64,000 bases of DNA. Source: Sphingomonas sp. AP4-R1 (GTDB lineage Bacteria; Pseudomonadota; Alphaproteobacteria; Sphingomonadales; Sphingomonadaceae). A model generated the notes under the pieces. That model saw nothing but the letters and a program-made list of their open reading frames with translations. It was not told the origin of the DNA and did no database searches. Every line of letters starts with the position of its first letter. Positions within the stretch are counted from its first letter, which is position 1. Positions 46,670 through 55,851 of the stretch are shown piece by piece. Location of the stretch: NCBI RefSeq assembly GCF_013113735.1, contig NZ_CP053346.1, forward strand, positions 806,001 to 870,000, in the 5' to 3' direction. Position numbers and translations under genes: made by a program.

Positions 46670-46886
46670 CTTCGATTTCCTGCCGCCGTCGCGTGACGAT
46701 CTCTTCCACGATCCGTAACTCTCGCGGAGTGAGGCGCCTGTTATAGGCAACCCTCACCTCCGGATACAGCCATAGCTTGGCGTCCCCACCGGGCCGCGCG
46801 ATATGAACGTGGACCGGCTCGCGCGGATCGCCTTCACTCGAATAGAAGTGAAAGCGGAAACCGGCCTCCCGGAAGACAAGAGGCAC
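46629..46886 (-). CDS. DUF4160 protein, probable toxin-like partner
   Basis: I start at a GTG (VPLVFREAGFRFHFYSSEGD), which matches the family N-terminus; the frame is open upstream into fabI. The 85-residue product shows the DUF4160 core: FRFHFYSSEGDPREPVHVHI, KLWLYPEVRVAYNR and LTPRELRIVEEIV. It lies 14 bases after the fabI stop with a poor ribosome-binding site, and overlaps the DUF2442 gene by 41 bases, so the two form one module. Confidence 0.83.
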   Translation of the reverse strand: MPLVFREAGFRFHFYSSEGDPREPVHVHIARPGGDAKLWLYPEVRVAYNRRLTPRELRIVEEIVTRRRQEIEDEWNAFFSGSDQR

Positions 46887-46900
46887 AGCCGGCGCCCCGC

Positions 46901-47704
46901 TTACGCCAGCGCGATGTCCGGCGCGTCCTCGGCCTTCATGCCGATCACATTGTAGCCGGCATCCACATGGTGGATCTCGCCCGTCACGCCGCCCGCCAGA
47001 TCGGAGAGCAGATAGAGCCCGGCGCCGCCCACATCCTCGATCGTCACGTTGCGGCGGAGCGGCGAGTTCAGCTCGTTCCACTTCATGATGTAATTGAAGT
47101 CGCCGATGCCGCGCGCGGCCAGCGTCTGGATCGGGCCGGCCGAGATGCCGTTCACGCGGATATTCTCCGGTCCCATGTCGACCGCGAGATATTTCACGCT
47201 CGTCTCCAGCGCGGCCTTGGCGACGCCCATCACGTTGTAATGGGGGATCACCTTCTCGGCGCCGTAATAGCTGAGCGTCAGCAGCGATCCGCCCTGCGGC
47301 ATCAGCACCCGCGCGCGCTTGGCGACGGAGACGAAGCTGTAGGCCGAAATGTGCATCGTCATCAGGAAATTATCGAGCGTGGTGTCGTAGAATTTCCCGC
47401 GCAGCTGGCTCTTGTCCGAAAAGCCGATGGCGTGGACGACGAAATCGATCGTGGGCCAGGTTTCCGCCAGCGTGGCGAAGGCCGCATCGATGCTCTCTTC
47501 CGAGGAGACGTCGCAATCCACCAGCAGCGGCACGCCCAGCGCCTGAGCCAGCGGGCGCACGCGCTTTTCCATCGCGGGGCCCTGATAGCTGAAGGCCAGC
47601 TCCGCCCCTTGCGCCGAGAGCATCTTCGCGATGCCCCACGCCAAACTCTTGTCATTGGCGAGACCCATGATCAGGCCACGCTTGCCTTCCATCAGGCCCG
47701 CCAT
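46901..47704 (-). CDS. fabI: Enoyl-[acyl-carrier-protein] reductase (NADH)
   Basis: This 267-residue SDR enzyme performs the last reduction in fatty-acid elongation and is the target of triclosan and isoniazid-type inhibitors. Motifs: GLANDKSLAWGIAK (nucleotide binding), CDVSSEESID and the catalytic Tyr-x6-Lys in HYNVMGVAKAA. I use the second ATG, which has GGAGG 4-5 bases upstream. Its start overlaps the yihY stop by one base. Confidence 0.95.
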   Translation of the reverse strand: MAGLMEGKRGLIMGLANDKSLAWGIAKMLSAQGAELAFSYQGPAMEKRVRPLAQALGVPLLVDCDVSSEESIDAAFATLAETWPTIDFVVHAIGFSDKSQLRGKFYDTTLDNFLMTMHISAYSFVSVAKRARVLMPQGGSLLTLSYYGAEKVIPHYNVMGVAKAALETSVKYLAVDMGPENIRVNGISAGPIQTLAARGIGDFNYIMKWNELNSPLRRNVTIEDVGGAGLYLLSDLAGGVTGEIHHVDAGYNVIGMKAEDAPDIALA

Positions 47705-48645
47705 CATTCCTCCGTCAAACCCGGTTGTTCGTCGCCCCTTACGCCGCTTTCCGGTCTTTCCGCCAGCGCCGCGTTCAGTTGGGCGCCGATCACGATGCCC
47801 AGACCGACCAGCCAGAAGAAGATCAGGGCCACGATCACGCCTGCCAGGCTGCCATAAGTGAGGCCATATCCGCCGACCAGACGGAGGATGGCGGGCAGCG
47901 CCATCGTCATCAGCACCCACCATCCGGCGGTGAAGGCGGCGCCCGGCCATTTGGGGCATCCGGTGTCGCGATAGCGGCTCGGCGTCAGCACGAAGAAGAT
48001 CAGATAGAGCGCCACGAACAGGGTGGCGAGCGGCGCGAGCCGGCCCCAGCCGATCCAGTTCACCAGATCGTCCGCCAGCGGGAAGAAGCGCAGGATCACC
48101 TCCTCCACGCCGGTCAGCACCAATTGGGCGAGGAAGGCCACGAACATCAGCAGCACCGCGCCCACGATCAGCGCGGACGAGATCAGCCGGTGCCGCCAGA
48201 ACAGCGGCCGCGCGGTGACGCCGTAGGCGCGGCGCAGGATATCCCGGATCGTCTCGATGAAATTGCCCGTCGTCCACAGGCCGATGAGCGCGCCGATCCA
48301 GAGCAGCGAACCCGTCCGCCGCGTCAGCACATCGGTGATCACCGGGCGCAGCATCTCGCGCACGGCGCGCGGCACGGTGCGCAGGAAGCTGTCGATCGCG
48401 ACCGTCCCGTCCGCGCCCAGACCCAGCAGATGCGCGAGCGCCGCGGTGACGATGAAGAACGGAAAGAGCGAGATCAGCGCGAGGTAAGCGAGGTTGCCGG
48501 CATGGATGAAGCCATCCGCCCACACGCCCAGCAACGTGCGCCGGGCCACCTCATAGACCCGCGCGCCCGGCCGCAGATGCGCGACGGCGCGATCGCGTCG
48601 TTTCGCGCGGCGCTCGGGCGATTCAGGGGAGATCACGTCGTCCAT
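47704..48645 (-). CDS. YihY/BrkB-family inner-membrane protein
   Basis: The 313-residue protein has about six membrane helices. Family features: GFIHAGNLAYLALISLFPFF, IGLWTTGNFIETIRDILRRAYGV, and the long C-terminal segment with GVIVALIFFWLVGLGIVIGAQLNAAL. The family is of uncertain function (formerly annotated as ribonuclease BN). It overlaps fabI by one base. Confidence 0.92.
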   Translation of the reverse strand: MDDVISPESPERRAKRRDRAVAHLRPGARVYEVARRTLLGVWADGFIHAGNLAYLALISLFPFFIVTAALAHLLGLGADGTVAIDSFLRTVPRAVREMLRPVITDVLTRRTGSLLWIGALIGLWTTGNFIETIRDILRRAYGVTARPLFWRHRLISSALIVGAVLLMFVAFLAQLVLTGVEEVILRFFPLADDLVNWIGWGRLAPLATLFVALYLIFFVLTPSRYRDTGCPKWPGAAFTAGWWVLMTMALPAILRLVGGYGLTYGSLAGVIVALIFFWLVGLGIVIGAQLNAALAERPESGVRGDEQPGLTEE

Positions 48646-48675
48646 CTCGCCCCGAATATCGCCCCTCTCGTGCGT

Positions 48676-49647
48676 CTATACGCCAAGATTCGCGCGCGGG
48701 TTCCTGTCGGCATCGCCTTTCCAGCCCTCGACGAAGGCCTTGAGCGCCGCATCGTCGGCCGGCAGATCGACCATCAGCGTCACCAGCTGATCGCCGCGCG
48801 TGCCGTCGCGCCGGTGAAAGCCGCGGCCCTTCAGGCGCAGCACCTTGCCCGACGTGGAGCCCGCCGGCACCGAGAGCATCACCGCGCCCTCCACGGTGGG
48901 CACCTTCACGCGCGCGCCCTCCACCGCCTCGTCCAGTCGCACGGGCAGATCGATGCGGACATCGTCGCCGTCGCGCTTGTAGAAGCGATGCGGGCGCACC
49001 TCGATCGTCACGAGCGCGTCGCCGGCGCCGCCCGCGCCCGCCTCGCCCTGCCCGGCCAGCTTGAGCGGCGTTCCCGCCACCGCCTCGGCCGTCAGCTTGA
49101 GGTCGACCGTCTTGCCGTTGCCCAGCGTGATGCGCTGCGGCTTGAGCGCGGCGGCATCGTCCAGATCCACCGCGAGCCGATAGGCGGCATCGGGCCCCTT
49201 CTGCGGGCGCCCCCGGCCCCCGAAGCCCGAAAAGCCGCCGAAGCCGCCGCCACCGCGCTGCTGGCGCCCGGCCGCGGCGCCCGCGCCGCCCCCGAACAGG
49301 CCTTCGAAAATATCGCCGAAATCCGCGCCGCCCGACGAGGTCTCATATTCGAAACCGCCACCGCCCGGCCGCCCGCGAAAGCCGCCGCTTTGGCCCGCGC
49401 CGCCATAGCCGAACGGCATTCTGGGATTGCCATTCTCGTCGATCTCGCCGCGATCATATTGGGCGCGCTTGTCCTTGTCGGACAGCAGATCATAGGCGCC
49501 CGTCACTTCCGAGAAGCGTGCGGCGGCAGCCGGATTGTCCTGATTGCGATCGGGATGCAGCTCCTTGGCGAGCTTGCGATAGGCTTTCTTGATCGCCGCC
49601 TCGTCGGCACCGCGCGAAAGCCCCAGGGTCGTATACGGATCAGCCAT
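48676..49647 (-). CDS. DnaJ/CbpA-type Hsp40 co-chaperone
   Basis: The start is the ATG giving MADPYTTLGLSRG with GGAGG 6 bases upstream; the frame is open upstream. The 323-residue protein has a J domain (about 1-68) with the HPD motif (ELHPDRNQ), a Gly/Phe-rich linker (about 80-155) and C-terminal substrate-binding domains. There are no zinc-finger cysteines, so it is a CbpA/DnaJ class II-like partner of DnaK. Confidence 0.93.
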   Translation of the reverse strand: MADPYTTLGLSRGADEAAIKKAYRKLAKELHPDRNQDNPAAAARFSEVTGAYDLLSDKDKRAQYDRGEIDENGNPRMPFGYGGAGQSGGFRGRPGGGGFEYETSSGGADFGDIFEGLFGGGAGAAAGRQQRGGGGFGGFSGFGGRGRPQKGPDAAYRLAVDLDDAAALKPQRITLGNGKTVDLKLTAEAVAGTPLKLAGQGEAGAGGAGDALVTIEVRPHRFYKRDGDDVRIDLPVRLDEAVEGARVKVPTVEGAVMLSVPAGSTSGKVLRLKGRGFHRRDGTRGDQLVTLMVDLPADDAALKAFVEGWKGDADRNPRANLGV

Positions 49648-49731
49648 TTCACCTCCACCTTCGCAGATGCGGAGCGGCTCCGCCATCGGCAAGAGGCACT
49701 CATATTTTGGTTCGGCTTCCGCCGAACTGGC

Positions 49732-49814
49732 GCGGCACCGGCCCGCTCCCCCACCCGGCCTCCCAAACAGAGTATCCTAGATGGGAGGCCGGGTGGGGAG
49801 CGGGCCGGTGCCGC
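49732..49814. repeat. 33-bp near-perfect inverted repeat with a 16-base centre
   Basis: The left arm (49732-49765) reads GCGGCACCGGCCCGCTCCCC..., and the right arm (49782-49814) is its complement with one unpaired C. The 16-base spacer is AACAGAGTATCCTAGA. It lies in the 254-base gap between the divergent co-chaperone and metallopeptidase genes. The rest of that gap shows no gene. Confidence 0.88.
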
Positions 49815-49901
49815 CTAGGCGCACGCCACAAACAACAACTGGCACCAATCCGGCCTCTCCGCGTTTTCACGCCCGAAATCCGACCCCGATCAGGACATTA
49901 T

Positions 49902-51011
49902 ATGCGGCCCTACGCCTGTCCCAATTGCGCGCGCCCCAACCATTTCGAGGTGCGCGTCTGCCCGAACTGCGCCTTCACGCTGGGCTATGACCCCGCCAGC
50001 GACCAACTGCTGTTCCTCGGCGACGAGGCCACCACATGGCGCGACGCGAGAGGCGAGGCGCATGCGGTGATCGTCTGCCAGAACAACAACGAATATCAGA
50101 TCTGCAACTGGCTGGTGCCGGCCGTGGGCGATCAGCCGCTCTGCCCGGCGTGCAAGCATAACCGCACCATCCCCGATCTCACCGGGCCGACCGTGCCGGA
50201 GCGCTGGGCGAAGATCGAGGCGGCCAAACGGCGCCTGTTCCACACGATCCTCCACCTGAACCTGCCGTGCGAGACGGTGACGGAAGCGGCCGAGAACGGC
50301 ACCTCGCCCGGCCTCGCCTTCGATTTCCTCTACGATCCGGTGGGCGAGGAGACGGGCACCGTCCAGATCACCACGGGCCACGATGCCGGCCTGATCACGC
50401 TCAACCTGCTGGAGGCGGACGATGTCCAGCGCGAGAAGATGCGCACCGGCCTCGGCGAACCCTATCGCACCATCCTCGGCCATTTCCGCCACGAGGTCGG
50501 CCATTATTACTGGTCGCGCCTGATCGAGGACACCGCCGAGGTCGAGAATTTCCGCGCGCTCTTCGGCGACGAGCGGGTGAGCTACGAGGAGGCGATGGAA
50601 AAGCATTACGGCGAGGGCAGCGCCGGCTGGACCACCGATTATGTCTCCTCCTACGCCACGATGCACCCGTGGGAGGATTTCGCGGAGACCTTCGCGCACC
50701 TGATGCACATCATCGATACGCTCGCCACGATCGGCGGCTTCGGCATGCGGATGATGGACTGGCCGGGCTATGAGGAGCAGCCGGCGGTGGATTTCGATCC
50801 CTATCGCGCCGAGACGCATCAGCTGGTGGCGGAATGGGGGCCCTTCGCGTTCGCGGAGAATGCGATCAACCGATCGATGGGGCAGCGCGATCTCTATCCA
50901 TTCAACCTGTCGGACACGATCGTCGCCAAGCTCGATTATATCAACCGGCTGCTGCGCCGGGCGGGAGAGGGCGACATCGCGCCGAAGCAGGCCCCGGTGG
51001 CGACGGCCTGA
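49902..51011 (+). CDS. Zinc-binding metallopeptidase with N-terminal zinc ribbon
   Basis: The 369-residue protein begins with a zinc-ribbon (two CPNC pairs, residues 6-23, and a further CPAC at about 83) and has a HEVGH motif in FRHEVGHYYWS, the hallmark of gluzincin-type metallopeptidases (Peptidase_Mx/DUF2248 family). A later Asp-Phe-Ala-Glu-Thr (DFAETFAHL) probably supplies the third zinc ligand. There is no signal peptide, so it is cytoplasmic. I start at the ATG giving MRPYACPNC. It lies 8 kb from the transglutaminase/ATP-grasp cluster. Confidence 0.85.
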   Translation: MRPYACPNCARPNHFEVRVCPNCAFTLGYDPASDQLLFLGDEATTWRDARGEAHAVIVCQNNNEYQICNWLVPAVGDQPLCPACKHNRTIPDLTGPTVPERWAKIEAAKRRLFHTILHLNLPCETVTEAAENGTSPGLAFDFLYDPVGEETGTVQITTGHDAGLITLNLLEADDVQREKMRTGLGEPYRTILGHFRHEVGHYYWSRLIEDTAEVENFRALFGDERVSYEEAMEKHYGEGSAGWTTDYVSSYATMHPWEDFAETFAHLMHIIDTLATIGGFGMRMMDWPGYEEQPAVDFDPYRAETHQLVAEWGPFAFAENAINRSMGQRDLYPFNLSDTIVAKLDYINRLLRRAGEGDIAPKQAPVATA

Positions 51012-51068
51012 TCCGGCCGATCGCGGAATGAACGGCCGGGCGCGCACGGCACCCGGCCGCTCCATCCG

Positions 51069-52130
51069 TCAGGCGTTGGCGAGCTTCGCGGCCGCCAGCG
51101 GCTTGCGACGGCGCAGCGCGAAGCCGACACCGCCGAAGCCGACGAGCATCATCATCCAGGTGCTCGCCTCCGGCACCGCCGACGAGAAGGTGTCGACCGC
51201 CGCGACGGCGAGGTCGGGATAGTTGGCGAACACGCCGTCCATGCCCATCGCCAGATAGCTGGCGAACTGCGCCGCCGCCCGCGTCGGATCGGCCTGGCTG
51301 AAGGTCCAGCCATGGACCTGCAGGCCCACCGCATGCGCCTGGGCGATATAATCGGCGGTGATCGCCGCGCTCAGCGAAAGGCCGATGCCGTCCGTGAAGC
51401 TCGCAATCTCCTGCATCGAGTAGACTCTGGTGCCCACGCGGATGGCGGCCGCGCCGGACGAGTCGGTCGTCGCATAGCCGAGCACGACCGTCGCCAGATC
51501 CATGCCCAGCGCGGCCGACTTCTCCTCGATGCTGCGGATCGTCTGATCGCTGAACGACTGGACGAACAATTTGTCGCCCGTCGTGCCATAGCCGTTGGCC
51601 TTGAGCGTGCTGATGATCGCATTCTCCATCGCCGGATCGGCCTGCTTGGCTTCCGGATAGATGCCGACGGTCCGGCCCGTCGCGGCGCTCTGCTGCTTGG
51701 CGAGATCGATCACCTCCTGGAAGGTCGGCACGCGCATCTCGGCATTGGCGGGCGTGAAGCCCGGATAGCTGGTCTGCGCGGTGCCCACTGGCTTCACGGT
51801 GAGCGTCTTGATCTCGGCGAGCGAGAAATCCTCGACGCGGTAGCCGCCGTTGCGCGGGGCGAACAAGGTGGCGACGTTGGTCGTGCGGTTCAGCGTGGCG
51901 TCGTGCATCGCGACGAGCTGGCCGTCGGAGGTGAACTGAAGATCCGGTTCGATGAAGTCGGCGCCCATGCGGACGGCGAGTTCATAGCCCGCCAGCGTAT
52001 GCTCGGGCAGATAACCGCTCGCGCCGCGATGCGCGATCACGATCGGGTCGGCCGCCTGGGCGGCCACGGGCGCAAGGCAAGCGCTGACGAGAAGGGCAGT
52101 GACACCGGCCGCAAATCGGAATGCTTTCAC
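51069..52130 (-). CDS. Glycerophosphodiester phosphodiesterase with PEP-CTERM anchor
   Basis: A GTG start is suggested because GGGAG lies 6-7 bases before it; an ATG 6 bases upstream is the alternative. The protein (about 353 residues) has a signal peptide, then a GDPD TIM-barrel domain with IAHRGASGYLPEHT, DFIEPDLQFTSDGQ, MHDATLNRTTN and HGWTFSQADP. It ends with a PEP-CTERM-type anchor (VPEAST, then a helix containing MMMLVGFGGV and basic residues). The enzyme probably cleaves glycerophosphodiesters on the cell surface; the attached sorting signal is unusual. Confidence 0.9.
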   Translation of the reverse strand: MKAFRFAAGVTALLVSACLAPVAAQAADPIVIAHRGASGYLPEHTLAGYELAVRMGADFIEPDLQFTSDGQLVAMHDATLNRTTNVATLFAPRNGGYRVEDFSLAEIKTLTVKPVGTAQTSYPGFTPANAEMRVPTFQEVIDLAKQQSAATGRTVGIYPEAKQADPAMENAIISTLKANGYGTTGDKLFVQSFSDQTIRSIEEKSAALGMDLATVVLGYATTDSSGAAAIRVGTRVYSMQEIASFTDGIGLSLSAAITADYIAQAHAVGLQVHGWTFSQADPTRAAAQFASYLAMGMDGVFANYPDLAVAAVDTFSSAVPEASTWMMMLVGFGGVGFALRRRKPLAAAKLANA

Positions 52131-52379
52131 GATCATCTCCCACGGAAGGCCCAGATTGGCCGGGGAGCGAGTTAGGTTAACGCGATGACTCGACCGTGAC
52201 TCCTGGATGAACGATATTGTCATTTTTTGGCGGATTATCGCGGAAAATAGTGAGCGGGACGCTCCAACAGAGCCCGATCCGGACGATTCCGGAGCGCCCC
52301 AATTTCGTGGTGTTAAGAAAATCGGAAGGGCAAGCGTCGCCGGGCCACCCCCACGACACCGCTGACCCGAAAACCGTCC

Positions 52380-53258
52380 CTAACCCAGCGGCTCCACGTC
52401 CACCGACACGTCGATCTTCTGGCCGTTGCGGCCGACGAACACGCCGTCGATCGGCGCGACATCGGCATAGTCGCGGCCGATCGCGGCGACGATATGGTCC
52501 GGCCCCACCGTGCAGCCGTTGGTGGGATCGAAGCCCAGCCAGCCGCGCGCGGGCCCGCACCACAGGATCACCCAGGCGTGGGTGGCGTCCGCGCCCACCA
52601 GCCGTTCCTTGCCGGGCGGCGGGATCGTGCGGAGGTAACCCGACACATAGGCCGCCGCCAGCCCCGCCGAGCGCGCGCCCGAGATCATGATCTGCGCGAA
52701 ATCCTGGCACACGCCGCGCCGCGCCGCGAAGGCCTCGGCCGGGCTGGTATCCAGTTCGGTGGCGCTGCCGTCATATTGGAAGCCCGCCCGGATCGCGCGG
52801 GCGAGCGCGAGCCCGGCCTCCACCACGCCGCGCTCCGGCCGCAGTTCCTCCGCGCACCAGGCGGCGATTTCGGGGAAGGCCGCGATCAGCGGCGAGGGAA
52901 ACAGGAAATTGGCGGGCGCCGTCCGCCCCAGATCGCGCACGTCGCGCGCCAGCCGCCCAGCCTCCGCCACCGAGAGATCGTCCGCCGCCGGCTCGGGCGC
53001 GATCCGGTCGACGGTCACGGTCGATCGGCTCTCGATCGCCAGCGCCGAGGTGCGCTTGTCCAGCACGAAGCGCTCGCCCAGCACGCAATAGCCATTGTCG
53101 CGCCCCGGCAGCAGCGGCGTCTGCGGATCGATCGTCAGCGCATATTCCTCCACGCGCTGCCCATCCCAGTCGACCGGATGCAGCCGCAGATTGCAGCGCG
53201 CGAACCGCACGGGAAATTCATAGTCGAAGCGCGTCAGATGACGGACGGTATAGCGCAT
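52380..53258 (-). CDS. Transglutaminase-like cysteine hydrolase
   Basis: The 292-residue protein has an N-terminal beta domain (about 1-110) and a transglutaminase core (about 150-260). The catalytic triad is visible: Cys in RRGVCQDFAQIM, His in DATHAWVILW and Asp in LGFDPTNG. It belongs to the DUF1796/bacterial transglutaminase-like group found next to Alpha-E and ATP-grasp genes. It starts 12 bases after the ATP-grasp/Alpha-E stop and ends its operon. Confidence 0.92.
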   Translation of the reverse strand: MRYTVRHLTRFDYEFPVRFARCNLRLHPVDWDGQRVEEYALTIDPQTPLLPGRDNGYCVLGERFVLDKRTSALAIESRSTVTVDRIAPEPAADDLSVAEAGRLARDVRDLGRTAPANFLFPSPLIAAFPEIAAWCAEELRPERGVVEAGLALARAIRAGFQYDGSATELDTSPAEAFAARRGVCQDFAQIMISGARSAGLAAAYVSGYLRTIPPPGKERLVGADATHAWVILWCGPARGWLGFDPTNGCTVGPDHIVAAIGRDYADVAPIDGVFVGRNGQKIDVSVDVEPLG

Positions 53259-53270
53259 CGCGGAGCGTCC

Positions 53271-55805
53271 TCAGGCCAGCGTCATGCCGGCGGCGCGGAT
53301 CGTCTCCGCCCCCTGCAGGAAATAGCGGCGGCCGATCGCGTCGGAGAGCGACATCAGCTTGTTCTCGACGCTGAGCAACGCCGTGCGCGCCATCGCCTCG
53401 CTCCGCATCGTCGCGATCGTGAAGCCGAGATCGGTGGCGAGCGCGACCGGCTCCTCCTCGATCCCGTCGTCGCGCAGCGAGGGAAGCGCCGCCAGATGCT
53501 CGCGCACGCGATCGATCTGGAAGGCGATCGAGCGCGGATTGTACGGATCGAGCGCGACCAGATCGCGCACCGGCACCAAAGCGAGCCCGGTGAGATAGCG
53601 CGCGCGGTAGCTGATCTGGCTGTCGCACAGATCCAGCAAGGTGGTCAGATCGTCCGACACCGCCGATTCGGAGGCGAAGGTCCGCACGCAGCGTGCCACC
53701 GTCATCGCGCGCTCGATCCGGCGCCCCATGTCGTGGAAGCGCCAGCCGGCATTGCGCCCCATATTCTCGGCGGCGAGGCCCGCCAGCGCCGCGAACCGAT
53801 CCTGCAGGCTCGCCGCACGCGCCAGCATCGCATCGGCATCCTCGATGCCGACCGTGGGCATCGGCAGATCGATCAGGCGCCACACGTCCGCCGCCAGCCG
53901 GTCGCGGATCACCTCGGCGATGCCGTGCGCCGCCGACAGGAGCGAGCGGACGCTGGCGAGGCCGGATCCGTCGAGCGCGGCGCCCGCCATCTCGGCCAGA
54001 TCGCGGATCGCGCCGCCTTCCTCGTCTTCCTCGTCCTCCTCGATCTTCGCGGCGCCGGTGGAGATGAGCAACGTCGCCAGCCGATCGAGCGTCATCGGCA
54101 CCAGGCTGGCGCCGCCATCGGCATCGATCGTGCCGCCCAGCGTCGCGCGCACCAGCCGCAGCGTCGCGTCGCCGCGCTCCAGATAGCGGCCGAGCCAGTA
54201 GAGATTGTCCGCAGCCCGGCTGGGCAGCGTGCCCGGATTGCGCCGCACCGCCACATGCTGCGGCATCAGCGACACCGGCTCCACCTGCTTCAGCGCGACG
54301 ATGCCGACATCGGCCGAGAAAGCGCCCTCGCCCATCACGGTGGCGCGCACGTCCGAATCGTCGCCCAGCCGCGCGAAGCCGCCCGGCATCACCGTCCAGC
54401 GCCCTTCGCCGTCGCGCGCGGCGAACGCGCGCAGCGTGAACGGCCGCGCGACCAGCTTGCCATCCTGCACCACCGGCATGGTCGAGAGGCGCACCACTTC
54501 GCGGCCGACATAATCCTGCGGGCGCCGCGCGATCTCCGCCTTCAGCGCGTCGCGATCCGCCCAGTCGAGGTGCGCGCCCAAGGTCGGCCCCCTGGGTAGG
54601 CCCAGCGCCGGATCGCCGAAGGCGGGCGCCACCAGCATCTCGTCCAGATTGGCCAGCATCTCCGCGCGCGGGCCGTCCTGCCCGCACCACCAGGTGGCGA
54701 TATTGGGCAGCTTCAGATCCTCGCCCAGCAGGCGCCGCGCGAGGATCGGCAGGAAGGCCGCCATGGCGGGCGCCTCCATCACGCCCGTGCCCGGCGCATT
54801 GGCGATGATCGCCTGTCCGCCCGCGATCACGTCCATCAGGCCCGGCACGCCGATGCGCGAGCTGGTGTCGAACGCCAGCGGATCGAGGAATTTGGTGTCG
54901 ATGCGCCGCCACAGCGCGTCGATCCGCTTCAGCCCCTCGATCGTGCGGACAAACAATTGGTTGTCGCGCACGGCGAGATCGTCGCCCTCCACCAGCAGGA
55001 AGCCCAGATAGCGCGCGAGATGCGCCTGCTCGGCATAGCTGGGATTGTAGCGGCCCGGCGTGAGCAGGCCGATGCGCGGATCGGAGCGGCGGCAGACGGC
55101 TGCAAGCCCCTCCCGGAAATCCGCGAAGAAAGGCGCGAGACGCTGGACGTTCAGGCGCGTCTGGAGCGGGCCCATCACGCGGCTCGCCGCCAGCCGGTTC
55201 TCCAGCGCATAGCCGGCCCCCGCCGGCGCGCGCGTATGATCGGCCAGCACGCGCCATTCGCCGTCCGGCCCGCGCCCCAGATCGACCGCGTAGATTTGCA
55301 GCCGGTGTCCGCTGGCCGGCTCCATCCCGATCATCGATCGCCAGAAATGGCGGCTGCCCGTGACGAGCGGCGCGGGCAGATAACCGTCCGTGACGAGGCT
55401 GGCCGGGCCATAGACATCGGCCAGCACGGCCTCCATCAGATCGGCACGCTGGACGATGCCGGCGGCGATCCCCTGCCACTCATCCTCGCCGATCAGCAGC
55501 GGCAGCGCGGCGGCCGGCCACGGCCGTTCGCGCGTGTCGCCGGGCAGGCGGAAGGCGGTGCCCAGTTCGTCCACCTGCCGGCCGATCCGGTCCTGCAGGC
55601 GCTGCAGCCGCCCCTCGGTGAGCGTGGCCACGCCGTCGAACAGATAATGCCACCAGCGCCCGCCGCGCCCCATGTCCCCGCGCACGACATCGCCCGCATC
55701 GGCCTGCGCGACATAGGAATCGAGCCATCCCTGCCCCCAGGACGGCATTCCCGGCAGCTGCGCCATGTTGGTCCCTCCGGCCGACATCAGCTGGCCGAGG
55801 CGCAT
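53271..55805 (-). CDS. Circularly permuted ATP-grasp and Alpha-E fusion protein
   Basis: The 844-residue protein joins two families that are often separate. Residues of about 1-480 form the circularly permuted ATP-grasp (DUF404/DUF407: GRGGRWWHYLFDGVATLTEG, NPSYAEQAHLARYLGFLLVE, GVPGLMDVIAGGQAIIANAP). Residues of about 530-840 form the Alpha-E domain (RAADNLYWLGRYLERGDATL, NAGWRFHDMGRRIERAM, with a Glu-rich stretch EEDEEDEEGG between). ATP-grasp ligases of this group are predicted to make peptide or amide bonds. It is part of a three-gene operon with two transglutaminase genes. Confidence 0.9.
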   Translation of the reverse strand: MRLGQLMSAGGTNMAQLPGMPSWGQGWLDSYVAQADAGDVVRGDMGRGGRWWHYLFDGVATLTEGRLQRLQDRIGRQVDELGTAFRLPGDTRERPWPAAALPLLIGEDEWQGIAAGIVQRADLMEAVLADVYGPASLVTDGYLPAPLVTGSRHFWRSMIGMEPASGHRLQIYAVDLGRGPDGEWRVLADHTRAPAGAGYALENRLAASRVMGPLQTRLNVQRLAPFFADFREGLAAVCRRSDPRIGLLTPGRYNPSYAEQAHLARYLGFLLVEGDDLAVRDNQLFVRTIEGLKRIDALWRRIDTKFLDPLAFDTSSRIGVPGLMDVIAGGQAIIANAPGTGVMEAPAMAAFLPILARRLLGEDLKLPNIATWWCGQDGPRAEMLANLDEMLVAPAFGDPALGLPRGPTLGAHLDWADRDALKAEIARRPQDYVGREVVRLSTMPVVQDGKLVARPFTLRAFAARDGEGRWTVMPGGFARLGDDSDVRATVMGEGAFSADVGIVALKQVEPVSLMPQHVAVRRNPGTLPSRAADNLYWLGRYLERGDATLRLVRATLGGTIDADGGASLVPMTLDRLATLLISTGAAKIEEDEEDEEGGAIRDLAEMAGAALDGSGLASVRSLLSAAHGIAEVIRDRLAADVWRLIDLPMPTVGIEDADAMLARAASLQDRFAALAGLAAENMGRNAGWRFHDMGRRIERAMTVARCVRTFASESAVSDDLTTLLDLCDSQISYRARYLTGLALVPVRDLVALDPYNPRSIAFQIDRVREHLAALPSLRDDGIEEEPVALATDLGFTIATMRSEAMARTALLSVENKLMSLSDAIGRRYFLQGAETIRAAGMTLA

Positions 55806-55851
55806 GGGGAAAGCTCCTCCCCGTTTCGGGGAGGATCAAAACGGCGGACCA

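Noticed and set aside
52137..52379. Possible Pho box upstream of the glycerophosphodiesterase
   Set aside because: TGACAAT and TTCATCC are spaced loosely and do not form the direct 7+4+7 pattern; too weak to report.
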